Assembly (NCBI GenBank): GCA_947568835.1
Contig: OX387606.1
Coordinates: forward strand, 24,913,111-24,977,110
Direction: 5' to 3'
Source of the DNA: Protonemura montana
Taxonomy: Eukaryota > Arthropoda > Insecta > Plecoptera > Nemouridae
DNA: 64,000 bases
The notes under the pieces are model-generated. The model had not been told where the DNA came from and did no database searches. It worked only from the letters and a program-made list of their open reading frames with translations. This document shows, in pieces, positions 14,301 to 26,300 of this stretch; the stretch's first letter is position 1; every line of letters starts with the position of its first letter. Both the position numbers and the translations under genes were made by a program.

Positions 14301-17300
14301 CGATAGAAATTGAAGACATCGTACATCCGGGAAAATTTACTTTTCAAAAGAATATTTTCTCTCGCTTCACCGCGGCACCCTCTGGTGCACCCTCTACTCG
14401 CATTGTAGCTCGAAATTGATAAGGCGAGGACGAAGCAATATGCTTCTGCTGCTGGCATCACTATCGCCCTGAATGCGACGCCCGGGCAACGACGCCACCG
14501 ACGCCACCGACGCCACCGACGCCACCGACGCCAACGACGCCAACGACGCCACCGACGACGCTCGATTGTGACGTCGACTGGATTGAGTTATTCCGAGTGA
14601 AAGGGGACATCTGTGTGGATATCGCGCGCTAGAATATTTCTCGGCGGGCGTAAGACTGGGCGTAAGACTGGGCGTAAGACTTGGCGGAAGACTGGGCGTA
14701 AGGATGGGCGGTGAGGTAAGCGCAGTGAGTGTAAAACGCAGGCAAAGCTAAGACAAAGCTAAGACAAAGCTAAGGCAAAGCTAAGGCAAAGCTAAGACAA
14801 AGCTAAGGCAAAGCTAAGGCAAAGCTAAGACAAAGCTAAGACAAAGCTAAGGCAAGGCTAAGGCAAGGCTAAGGCAAAGCTAAGGCAAAGCTAAGACAAG
14901 GCTAAGGCAAAGCTAAGACAAAGCTAAGACAAAGCTAAGACAAAGCTAAGACAAAGCTAAGACAAAGCTAAGACAAAGCTAAGGCAAGGCTAAGGCAAAG
15001 CTAAGGCAAAGCTAAGACAAGGCTAAGACAAAGCTAAGACAAAGCTAAGGCAAAGCTAAGACAAAGCTAAGACAAAGCTAAGGCAAAGCTAAGGCAAAGT
15101 TCTGTCTTTCGTTACCCGTTAAGTCTCTCTTAACGCCATCACGCATCTAAATAAGAATGCGATCTTTGAAACCAACGACGCGATTTGCAATCCCACCGAT
15201 CGATTTGTGAGTCTTGATTTTTTCCCCCCCGAGCTTCTGCTTTGAAGTGCGGATTAACGCCGCTCAATCCTGCCTTGACGCGTTACGTTTTATTAAATTC
15301 TGCGTGGCAATGCGTGAGGCGGGGGTGGGGGTGGAGGTGGAGGTGGGGGTGGAGGCGGGGGTGGAGGTGGGGGTGTCAAAATCATCAGGCACTTTGGGGT
15401 AGCTCGTGATAGCAACACATATTGGCGGCTTCTTTCTCCCAACGCGCCACCTGCTTGCACTTGCCATGCCATGTCCTGGCAATCCAAGATGATCTGCTAT
15501 CTTAGCTGATCAAGTACTGCAAGTGTAAGTTCAGCACGTTTTAGGAATCATTATGTAGCTGAAATTCACGACCGCTTTTGTCGCCAATCTTTGGGGTTGA
15601 AGAGTCGCAATCGTTTTTCAGAAAAAGATCAATGATTTAACAAAAACTATTTTGAAATGGGTTTTGAATGCTAAGTAAACAACGAAAGTTAGAACGAAAT
15701 TTAGTTGTTCTTCACTTGGCATTCAAAGCCCATTTCAAAATAGTTTTTGTCAAAACTAGTCCTAAGTTTACATCAAGTAGACATGAGTCTGGAAACAATC
15801 ATATTGACCCTGATTATTTTATTTAGATGCATTTAGGAAGCTTGAACTTGGTAATTGTTATAATTTTATGTGGTTCTTTTGTTATTGGAAAATTGTCAGG
15901 ACTGCTCTTACCCTTGATAAAGTAACAGGTACAAGTTACGAAACGTTGGGAAATTTAGTTGTTCTTCACTTAGCATTCAAAACCCAGTTGAAATAGTTTT
16001 TGTTAAAACTAGTGCTAAGTTTAAATCAAGTAGACATGAGTCCAAAAACCATCACAGATGAATGATTTTTTTTAAATACGGTTTGGACCAATCAGCTATA
16101 ATTTAACTTCACTCGGCTTGAAACATTTCATGAAGGCTTTTTTTCTGATTGCATAATAAAATTTCTATTTAAGCAATGAAAAGGGTCAAAATTTGGCAGA
16201 CATTTTCTGACCCAACTTATGTTTCAGCCAAAGAATGAGTCTCTTTATTCAAACCAACTCGATTTTTGTCCTGAACTTTATTTATAGAAAGTGTTTTTTT
16301 TGTCAAGTGAAGATCGAAAGCAATTTGTTAGTTCAAACAAAATACAATTCTCTGTCTACTTGATTTCTAGCTTTCTAACCAAACAAATCAAACAAGGCTG
16401 AGGTAAGTCAAAAATCGGTTTGAAATCGCCGTGGAATTCCTCTGCTGCTAGATTTAGATTTAGATTTGAAATCCGTTGTTTTTTGTGGATCAAATGCGTC
16501 GTGTTTGACCTTTTCATACAAAGGAAATCTTTATTGCCTGAACACGAACCCAACTAAACTCGTGAGGTCCTCCGACCCCAATACTGGTGTCTGCATTATT
16601 GTATTTAACTCAGGAAACAGGCTGGCTAAATGTAGATTTAAATGTCTTATTTAAATTGCAAACGCTTGGAATGTGCGGGGTATTTTATTATTATCAACAC
16701 AATAACCGTCTCAAAAATTGATGCCCAAACGCAAAATAAATACACTAAAATTGTCTCAAAAAGCCAGTGTCCAAGTAGCTCAATTGGTTAGAGCAACACC
16801 TGCGACAGGTGGAGATCGGGGTCCAAGTAGCTCAATTGGTTAGAGCAACACCTGCGACAGGTGGAGATCGGGGTCCAAGTAGCTCAATTGGTTAGAGCAA
16901 CACCCGCGACAGGTGGAGATCGGGGTCCAAGTAGCTCAATTGGTTAGAGCAACACCTGCGACAGGTGGAGATCGGGGTCCAAGTAGCTCAATTGGTTAGA
17001 GCAACACCCGCGACAGGTGGAGATCGGGGTTCGTGTCCCCGTTTGGGCATCAATTTTTGAGACGTTTATAGTGTTCATAATAATAAAAAATGCTGGCTAA
17101 ATTTCTGACAGGAAAACAATTTTCCAGCCTGGATGAGTTCCTCACAGCTCAATCTTGATGGAATCAATCTTGATGTCGGTTTGTATACATGGGAACCTAG
17201 ACTTGATTTGTAACTAGGAAATAGTTGGATTAATTGTAATTCAGTGCTGAGTGCAGTCGGATGAGATCATGAAAATATACAGAAGTGAAGCTCGCCCCAG

Positions 17301-20300
17301 ATTTCAGGCGTCGGGAACTCGATCTAGCTCCGGGAAGATGGATTTGATTGAAATAATCCAATGTGTAAACCCCCTGGCAGCATTGAGAAGCAACGGGGTT
17401 CCATGCCAAAGCTGACAGGTGCTAATTTCGACACTTTCGATTGAGCCCAATAACAGTACCTCCTTTTCCTTAATCACAAAATAAACGCCAATTCTCGGCC
17501 AATTTTTTAAATAAATTTTCATGCATTTTCGCAGAATCGCACGCCCAGATGGGTCTCAAATCGAGTTACAAGGAAATTAGTTCTTTAAACCGTTTGGCAT
17601 TTTCATCTCGATCTCGAATATGAGATCAGGAAAAAGTAATGCGTGCGCTTGTACTTTTCACGCGTGTATTTTCTTAGCCGGATCTTAGCTCTCATACCAA
17701 CCCAACGCACTGAAATGTATTCCATTAAAACAAAGCAATTTGCAAATTTGAAGCGCACTTTCAACTAGAATGTTGGTACCATTGCACGCTTGTAGTTATG
17801 TCTGCAGATTGTCGAGAGTTATTTAGTAAATAGATCTGGTAGGGGGTTGGGGTGGCAGGTTGGGGTGGCAGGTTGGGTTGGGCAGGAGAGGGGTAAAACA
17901 TGGTATTTGTGCACTGTGCCATGGGGTTTGTTCGGCGGATCGGCGTTGGCTGGGGAGTGAAATCTACAAGGGGTTTACTCTGGTTTGAAGTACCATAAGG
18001 TAATCTAGATTAAATTTAATCCGGAATGCAATCCTCGGCCGAACCAGAGTGTTAAATCTATGCACGGCTGGAATCTCAATCTCTCCGCCGGTGTTAACAC
18101 GTTTTGACGTGACAGACCTTGCAGCTAATGCATGGCTTTCGTCTCCATTGACATGTGATACCTACAAACAGCTAAATTATGTGAGATCGAGGTGGTGTTA
18201 CTTTGTAGGTTATGTTTGGAATGTTCAGACCAGGTCCAGGTCATATATTAGTTTGTTTCCCGTTTCCCCGTTTCCCCATTTCCCCATTTCCCCATTTCCA
18301 TGGACTGTACTTTCATCCCCGAATTCCTAGATTGTGTGCAAGCTTCAAGCGATATGGAAATGTTTAACAGGAATTGCAGCCTCGTTTTTCATTGAATTAA
18401 TGATTGAATTTTGTTTTAGCTTCAGTACTATTGTAAATTACATGCATGTATGCAGGGCTAGGTTTAACATTTATGTATAATATGTTCTCCTATTGCATGA
18501 TTCAGAAACAGGTTTTTAACAAGTTTTCTACATTCCTACAAAATGAATGGCTTTTAACATTTATGATTCAAACGACTGATGGAATGAAGCCATTTTTTTT
18601 GCTAATTATAACAAAGTATTTATTGGTTTTTAAGTAAAGTATTGCCTCGTTCTAGCAGCGAAGCATACCGACCTCGAGCCCGCCTGGAAGTCAATCGATA
18701 TCGTGGCAAACTCAAATGTTTTAAGCGAACAGATCTGCGATCAAACCCACATCGCGAGATGGGCTCGACCGATAGACCCACTGTGGGACAGCTGTGTGGG
18801 ACAGCTGTGTGGGACAGCTGTGTGGACAGCTGTGTGGGACAGCTGTGTGGGACATATGTGTGGACAGCTGTGTGGGACAGCTGTGTGGGACAGCTGTGTG
18901 GACAGCTGTGTTGGACAGCTGTGTGGGACAGCTGTGTGGGACAGCTGTGTGGACAGCTGTGTGGGACAGCTGTGTGGGACAGTTGTGTGGACAGCTGTGT
19001 GGGACATATGTGTGGGACAGTTGTGTGGACATATGTGTGGGACAGTTGTGTGGACAGCTGTGTGGGACAGATGAGTGGGACTGATGTGGGATGGATGTGG
19101 GACTGATGTGGGACTGATGTGGGACTGATGTGGGACTGATGTGGGACTGATGTGGGACTGATGTGGGACTGATGTGGGACTGATGTGGGACGGATGTGGG
19201 ACTGATGTGGGACTGATGTGGGACGGATGTGGGACGGATGTGGGACGGATGTGGGACTGATGTGGGATGGATGTGGGATGGATGTGGGACGGATGTGGGA
19301 CTGATGTGGGACTGATGTGGGACTGATGTGGGACTGATGTGGGACTGATGTGGGATGGATGTGGGATGGATGTGGGACTGATGTGGGACTGATGTGGGAC
19401 TGATGTGGGACTGATGTGGGACTGATGTGGGACTGATGTGGGACTGATGTGGGATGGATGTGGGACTGATGTGGGACTGATGTGGGATGGATGTGGGACT
19501 GATGTGGGACTGATTTGGGACTGATGTGGGACTGATGTGGGACTGATGTGGGACTGATTTGGGACTGATTTGGGACTGATGTGGGATGGATGTGGGACTG
19601 ATGTGGGACGGATGTGGGACTGATGTGGGATGGATTTGGGACTGATGTGGGACTGATGTGGGACTGATTTGGGACTGATGTGGGACTGATGTGGGACTGA
19701 TGTGGGACTGATGTGGGATGGATGTGGGACTGATGTGGGACTGATGTGGGACGGATGTGGGATGGATGTCGGACTGATGTGGGACTGATGTGGGACTGAT
19801 GTGGGACTGATGTGGGACGGATGTGGGATGGATGTGGGACGGATGTGGGACTGATGTGGGACTGATGTGGGACTGATGTGGGACTGATGTGGGACTGATG
19901 TGGGACTGATGCGGGACGGATGTGGGACTGATGTGGGACTGATGTGGGACTGATGTGGGACGGATGTGGGACTGATGTGGGACTGATGTGGGACTGATGT
20001 GGGACTGATGTGGGACTGATGTGGGACTGATGTGGGACTGATGTGGGACGGATGTGGGACTGATGTGGGATGGATGTGGGATGGATGTGGGACTGATGTG
20101 GGACTGATGTGGGACTGATGTGGGATGGATGTGGGACGGTTCCACTTTGCGTGGGACAACGATCATGATTCGTATCGCACCAGCAATAAACTAATGTATG
20201 TACATGCTCGAGCATAATGCCTGTAAGCCGGATATAGAATACAGATGAGCGAATCAAGTAAATAACTAGAACAGTAAATTCAAGGACCAGCCCATCTAGT

Positions 20301-23300
20301 GGTATTATTAGTCAAGTCCTGCAGAAGGACAAAAGCGCTCTTGCAGTGAGAATAGTGTGACCACTCGTGCATACCGTATATCGGTGACAAAGGATAATGC
20401 TAGGCCTAGACGTTCATATATGCGTTGCCGGGATTCGCTTTACTGACAAATAACCCAATAAAGAAAATAGAAAAGAAATGGATGATGAGAACGGGGAATA
20501 GGGAAGCTTTGAAATATGTTTCAGCGGATAATTTCGTTTGGTTGCGCGTCGTTGTCTTTTTGGTTTCAAAGATAGTTTTTGTCCTGGTGGGAAACCTAGT
20601 GGAGCGTTGGGACGCTGGAGCTATTTTCCCTCGCTGGTTTCTCCCATTCACACGGCGTCGTGGCACTCCGAATAGACGCCCGACGGCTAGCGTCGGCGTC
20701 GGCTAGTCGTCTAATTGGCAGCTCGTGGAGAATCCATCGAATATTTTGTGCCACCTCATTGGATAGGCAAGACGCTATACAGTTGATTGAACGAAATTAT
20801 TAACTCGATTGAATAAACTTTGACGGCGAAGTCGAGGGCGACGCTGCATAAAGTTGAGAAGTAATGCGAGAAGTAATAATTGTGTTCTGTGAATGAACTG
20901 TTACAGATCTTCGTGAAAATTTAATCAAGTTTTGCCATTTTCTGAGCTGTAATTAAGTCGCAGCCCTCCAGTTGTGTTCGCCTCTGCGAGTTCGTTTAGA
21001 CGGGCTACACCTGGATTGACGTCACTTGCCAGGTGCACACGTGACATTCTCGTGCTGCACTAATTAAAAGTCACTTGCATTTAGCGGGCGTCGATCAGAA
21101 CGCCCGACGATCACATTGAAATAATTTCAGACCTCGGTGCAAGCGATGGGTTTTTACGCGATCAACGTTTTGCTGCTGGGAGGAAATGAATTTTCCACAA
21201 GTATTATTCTATTTCAACTTAAACTCGTGCTCCCCGATTCGAAGTATTAATGATTTATTGGGCCGTTATTCAGATGCTTCTTCCAGCGTGTAAAGTATTA
21301 TAAATCAATATGATCATTTGATTTTCATCGCTAACCGTGAATCGAACTGCAGAGGAAAAGTCCAACTGTTTCTTCTTCTCGGCTTCCACTCTGTTCAAAA
21401 CTGCATCTTCGGCAACAGAATTGATTTTATTTTGAATTACAATTATTATAACTACTTCCTGGCTACAAATAAAGACAATTATTATTATTTGTGGTGTTTA
21501 ACGACGCACTGTTTTGATATCTGGTCATGCAGCACTGGTCTAATGGCGTCGGTGAATGAGTGGATGATGAGGAACCTAACCTAGCCTAGAAGGGAGGAGG
21601 GGAAACCCGGTGCTGGAACCGAGCCTACTCCTGTCGAAGACCAAGGGGACCACCGGCTTAACGTCCCTTCCGAAGGACGGTACAACGCGAACAACAGGAT
21701 TCCTCCACAAATCCATGCTGTCGAGAGGTTGATAAGCAAGGCGAGTGAAGTTGCTGTGGAGAGGTTGATAAGCAAGGCGAGTGAAGTTGCTGTCGAGAGA
21801 TTGATAAGCAAGGCGAGTAAAGTTGCTGTCGAGAGGTTGATAAGCAAGGCGAGTGAAGTTGCTGTCAAGAGGTTGATAGGCAAGGCGAGTGAAGTTGCTG
21901 TCGAGAGGTTGATAAGCAAGGCGAGTGAAGTTGCTGTCAAGAGGTTGATAGGCAAGGCGAGTGAAGTTGCTGTCGAGAGGTTGATAAGCAAGGCGAGTGA
22001 AGTTGCTGTCAAGAGGTTGATAGGCAAGGCGAGTGAAGTTGCTGTCGAGAGGTTGATAAGCAAGGCAAGTTAAGTTGCTGTCGAGAGGTTGATAAGCAAG
22101 GCGAGTAAAGTTGCTGTCGAGAGGTTGATAAGCAAGGCGAGTGAAGTTGCTGTCGAGAGGTTGATAAGCAAGGCGAGTGAAGTTGCTGTCGAGAGGTTGA
22201 TAAGCAAGGCGAGTGAAGTTGCTGTCGAGAGGTTGATAAGCAAGGCGAGTGAAGTTGCTGTCGAGAGGTTGATAAGCAAGGCGAGTGAAGTTGCTGTCGA
22301 GAGGTTGATAAGCAAGGCGAGTGAAGTTGCTGTCGAGAGGTTGATAAGCAAGGCGAGTGAAGTTGCTGTCGAGAGGTTGATAAGCAAGGCGAGTGAAGTT
22401 GCTGTCGAGAGGTTGATAAGCAAGGCGAGTGAAGTTGCTGTCTAGAGGTTGATAAGCAAGGCGAGTGAAGTTGCTGTCGAGAGGTTGATAAGCAAGGCGA
22501 GTGAAGTTGCTGTCGAGAGGTTGATAAGCAAGGCGAGTGAAGTTGCGGTTTACTGCGTATAAAGCTATATCAAGGTAATTCCATAAGGAACTCATCCAGG
22601 CTATCAAATAGTTTTTCTGTAAGGAATATTGCCAGCCTATTTAGGAAGACAGGGCAATCTTTTGCTTTTTGAATTGCTAGTGAAAACTTGTTGCCAACTT
22701 CCCTGCTGTCCTCGTTGAGGATTTACCTGAGTGTTGGCACACCTGACCGTCTCACCGTATCTCTCGAATATCGGACAGGAAAAATGCAGGAAAAATGCAG
22801 AACAAATGTAATTCACATCAAAGTCGAGTACAATTGGCGGACGGAAATGAAAGCCAGACAAGAAATGAGTCGCTCATCCCGATGTAAATTACACAAATGC
22901 AGTCTGATATCTGGACTAACGGTTCGTTAGTGAGCTTCTAACAGACTGTTAACTCCGGGGAAGACATGTGAGTGTGCGTTGGTCTGGTTTGCTTCGCTCA
23001 AGACGAAGACGGCACGAGTTTCGTGACAACTGCGTTAATTAAGAAACTTTGTTTGTTTGAATTCTGGTTGAATTCTGGTTTCGTATTCTGGTTGGATTCT
23101 GGGAAGAACTTGGAATGTATTTCTTGAGATATGTCACAGTATAAACGACGTGAGTAGATCGAGTAGACGGCGGCCATGTGCCGTATCGATTGTTCGACGA
23201 GGTACGTAACGCGGGATCTCAATACATGAAAGATATGTGGGAAGAACGCAGTGTTGGTGAAAGTTTAACGTCCAGAATCTTGCATTGACAGAAGTACTTT

Positions 23301-26300
23301 CTCCCAGACCCTTGTTTTCCCAGCTTCCCAGCAATATCTGGCCTCTTTAACACTTCTCAGAGAATCCCACTACGCTATATCAACAGAACAAGTGTTTTTT
23401 CTGGTTTCTTATTAACTTTCCTGTGCCACCTAGATACACTGCCTGTGAAAAGTTCTCAATTATCTGTTTTATAAACCGTGTTTCGCGCACCGGGCTAGAA
23501 AAAAAAAAAACTACCATCACCGCCTTCTCGTTAATTAAATGATCTTCATCATTAAAACCATGTGTTTCACAGGCGCGCTCTCCAGCGACAGAAACCGAAA
23601 CTGTTTACCACTTCGCTCCTCTCCACCGTTGATTCAATAACAAACGCCGGTGCAATCTACGACGATTATCCACCGCCGCCTGAACTGTAACCGCTCGAAA
23701 CGGAGAGATCCGCTCGCTTTTTTTTGTTTCAATTCAATTGTTTTTTACCCCGTTTGTGTGGCGTTCCCCGCGGAGGAAGATTGACCACTTTTAATTTGTC
23801 TCGAAAAGCGTACAAAAAGACAAGCGAGCCAGCGGTTCGACCACACACATCTCAGTTTCTTGCGGTTTCTGTCTTCATTCATCTATCTCTCTATCCTTAT
23901 CTTCTTCTTCTCTCTCTCTCTCTGTCCGTCTCTACGGCTCTGAAAGTTTCGCGGACCGTGATAATTATTCTCTTACGTTTCAAAGACTCTTCGCTCCCCG
24001 GCTCTTATCGTGGTTTCTCGGGGCTATTTATTCCACACTTGTTACTTTCCTTGAATCCTCGCGGTCTCCTTTCACCCTTTCTATTCCCACCCTTGCCATC
24101 ACTCCTTCATTCACCTTCGAGATCGCGTGCAAAAAGAAATAGTTGGATTGGAAACTTGCCACATCGTTATCTTCCCGTGCTGGATTGCCATTTATCTTTC
24201 GATAGTACATCTTTCCCCTTTTCCAAAGTGCTTCACACACATACACACATCTAGCGGTTGATTTTTATTCTTGGGGCAACTTTGATCATAATGGAGGCAG
24301 CCAACCTCATCATTTTCAATATAATGCGCTGCAGCCACAAATTGTGTTGTTTAGAAATGTGCGCAGCTATATTTGTCGAGACTCGCGGCTTCCCATTCAA
24401 TATCTTACCTCTTAAAAACACAGAACAGCTTCACACAAAAAGATGAAACATGAAGTGTGGACGTAAGGGGAAGAGACAATCCCCTGTACGACCCCCAGCT
24501 TTGACAGATGACATATGATTCAAGTGTTCATTCTGATTTCGAAGCAGTTTCAATGGCAAATCTAGCACACTACGTATATTTATAGAGTTTCCTGGATGCA
24601 ACCAACTTCAAGACGGGAATGAGGACAGAAAATAAGAGGAAACTAGCAGATAATTCCACGATTCGTTGCTAAACTTGCGTCAAAAACAGGTCAAAAAAAC
24701 ACCAGAAAAACGTTATGATGGTTTCTAGACTCATGTCTGCTTGATGTAAACTTAGCACAAGTTTTTAGAAAAACTATTTCAACTGGGTTTTGAATGCTAA
24801 GCGAAGAACAACTAAATTTCCCGACGTTTCGCAACATATACTAGTTACTTCATCAGAGGTTTGAGCAGTCCTGACAATTTTCCGATAACAAAAGAACCAT
24901 ATCACCAGAAAAACGTGATTTCGCACGGCCTTGTTGTGACAATGTCCTGCTAGTTCATTTCAGAAGGCAGTGAGTCGTGGTCGGCCATTTTGTTGTTGTT
25001 TCTAACGATGAATAGGGCGCCATTGCAGTCCCTCACTACTAGCGATGCTATTCGGGAATTAGATTTCAAATAGGCTCTTCGGAATCAGGCGGGTAAATTG
25101 AAGGCAAAGACGGCTTATTTGCACGTTGGTAATGACGTGCGCGTGACATTCCACTTTCATTTGGTTCGACGCACAGTGCAAGTCGACTCAATCTTCATCT
25201 CCGTCGCAAGTACTGGCTTTAATCACAATAAAAAAACGACGACTTTTTGTTAAACGGCAGAACGCAGAGCAAGTTTATATGTAGACGACCCAGTGCTTGT
25301 GGATCGCTGCACGACGCGTAACTCGCGTGAATTTTATAGTTAATCGGGTAAGAGAACATTATTCGCACAGCGTGTTGCGTGGGTTTTATGGGGGGCGGGG
25401 GGTCGCCGTCGAATGCCGGGAAAGTCCGGGAAAGCCGGGAAAGCCGGGAAAACTAACAGCCCGAGAGGCGATTCTTCACGGCTCATGAATGAAAAGCTGC
25501 AACTGCCGCAATGGCGATACTTCTCTACGCCATGCGTGCTTTGTTTTTGCTTTTCTTTTGCCGCCGTTCGGTAATAAAACGACATGGCGGTGATAATTTT
25601 CCGATGAGACTTGTTATTTAGAAAGTGACGCATGCCCCACCGCCGCCGCGTGGACTTTTGACGGGAGCCGTCTTCGTTTGGCTGTCACGAGGATATCATT
25701 TCTGAGATGAGATGAAAGAAGCCCAAAGAGTGGCGTCGTCAGCGACGTCGGCGTCGCCTTCTGACGTGCCATCTCGAGAAGAGAGGCGTCGGTTCTCTGA
25801 GACGCGGAAGTCACGTCACTCGCAAGACAGCTGCAAGTATGCGGCGTCGGCGTCGGCGTCACCGTGCACGCACTTTTACACACGCGTGGCGGTCGTCTCG
25901 TGATATAAAAATATATATTACGCATTTTTTCTTGCGTAGCTTCGTGCGTTTTGAGAGGACAATGGTATAAAGACGTCTGGCGTTTTCTAGGGAATGTAAT
26001 ACTCTGACAAAAGAGACGGGAAACAGAGAGAAGAAATGAAGAATGTTACTTTCAAACAAGGTATCTTTATAAGCAAGATAACGCGTCGTCAGGTTTTGGT
26101 CATATATACCTGCGACAAAGCCGAGACAATCTTCCGAACGCCTTCGATCGTTCGTGGGCTTCGTATGTTCGACGTTACGATGCAGATTTCCTCAACTTTT
26201 AGACAAGTGTATGACAGAAAAGCTCTTCCCAGCATTATTTCCTTTCATTTCATTTATTTACAGCTTGAGATACAACTGGATATTGTAGGTAACTGAATAG

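Noticed and set aside
16783-17040. Tandem tRNA genes
   Set aside because: The first four units lack the B box and 3' acceptor strand, the anticodon loop lacks U33, and a target duplication surrounds the block, so it is a SINE.
18620-20257. 545-codon minus-strand open frame of His/Pro/Ser/Ile repeats
   Set aside because: It is a 12-bp satellite, so a stop-free unit keeps several frames open at once. There is no start context, signal peptide or splice structure.
21576-22607. 343-codon frame with 12-residue repeats
   Set aside because: 36-bp satellite plus SINE core translated; divisible by three, no independent coding evidence.
23724-24254. 176-codon plus-strand frame
   Set aside because: Pyrimidine-rich intronic sequence; Leu/Ser/Pro bias follows base composition and no splice or domain evidence exists.
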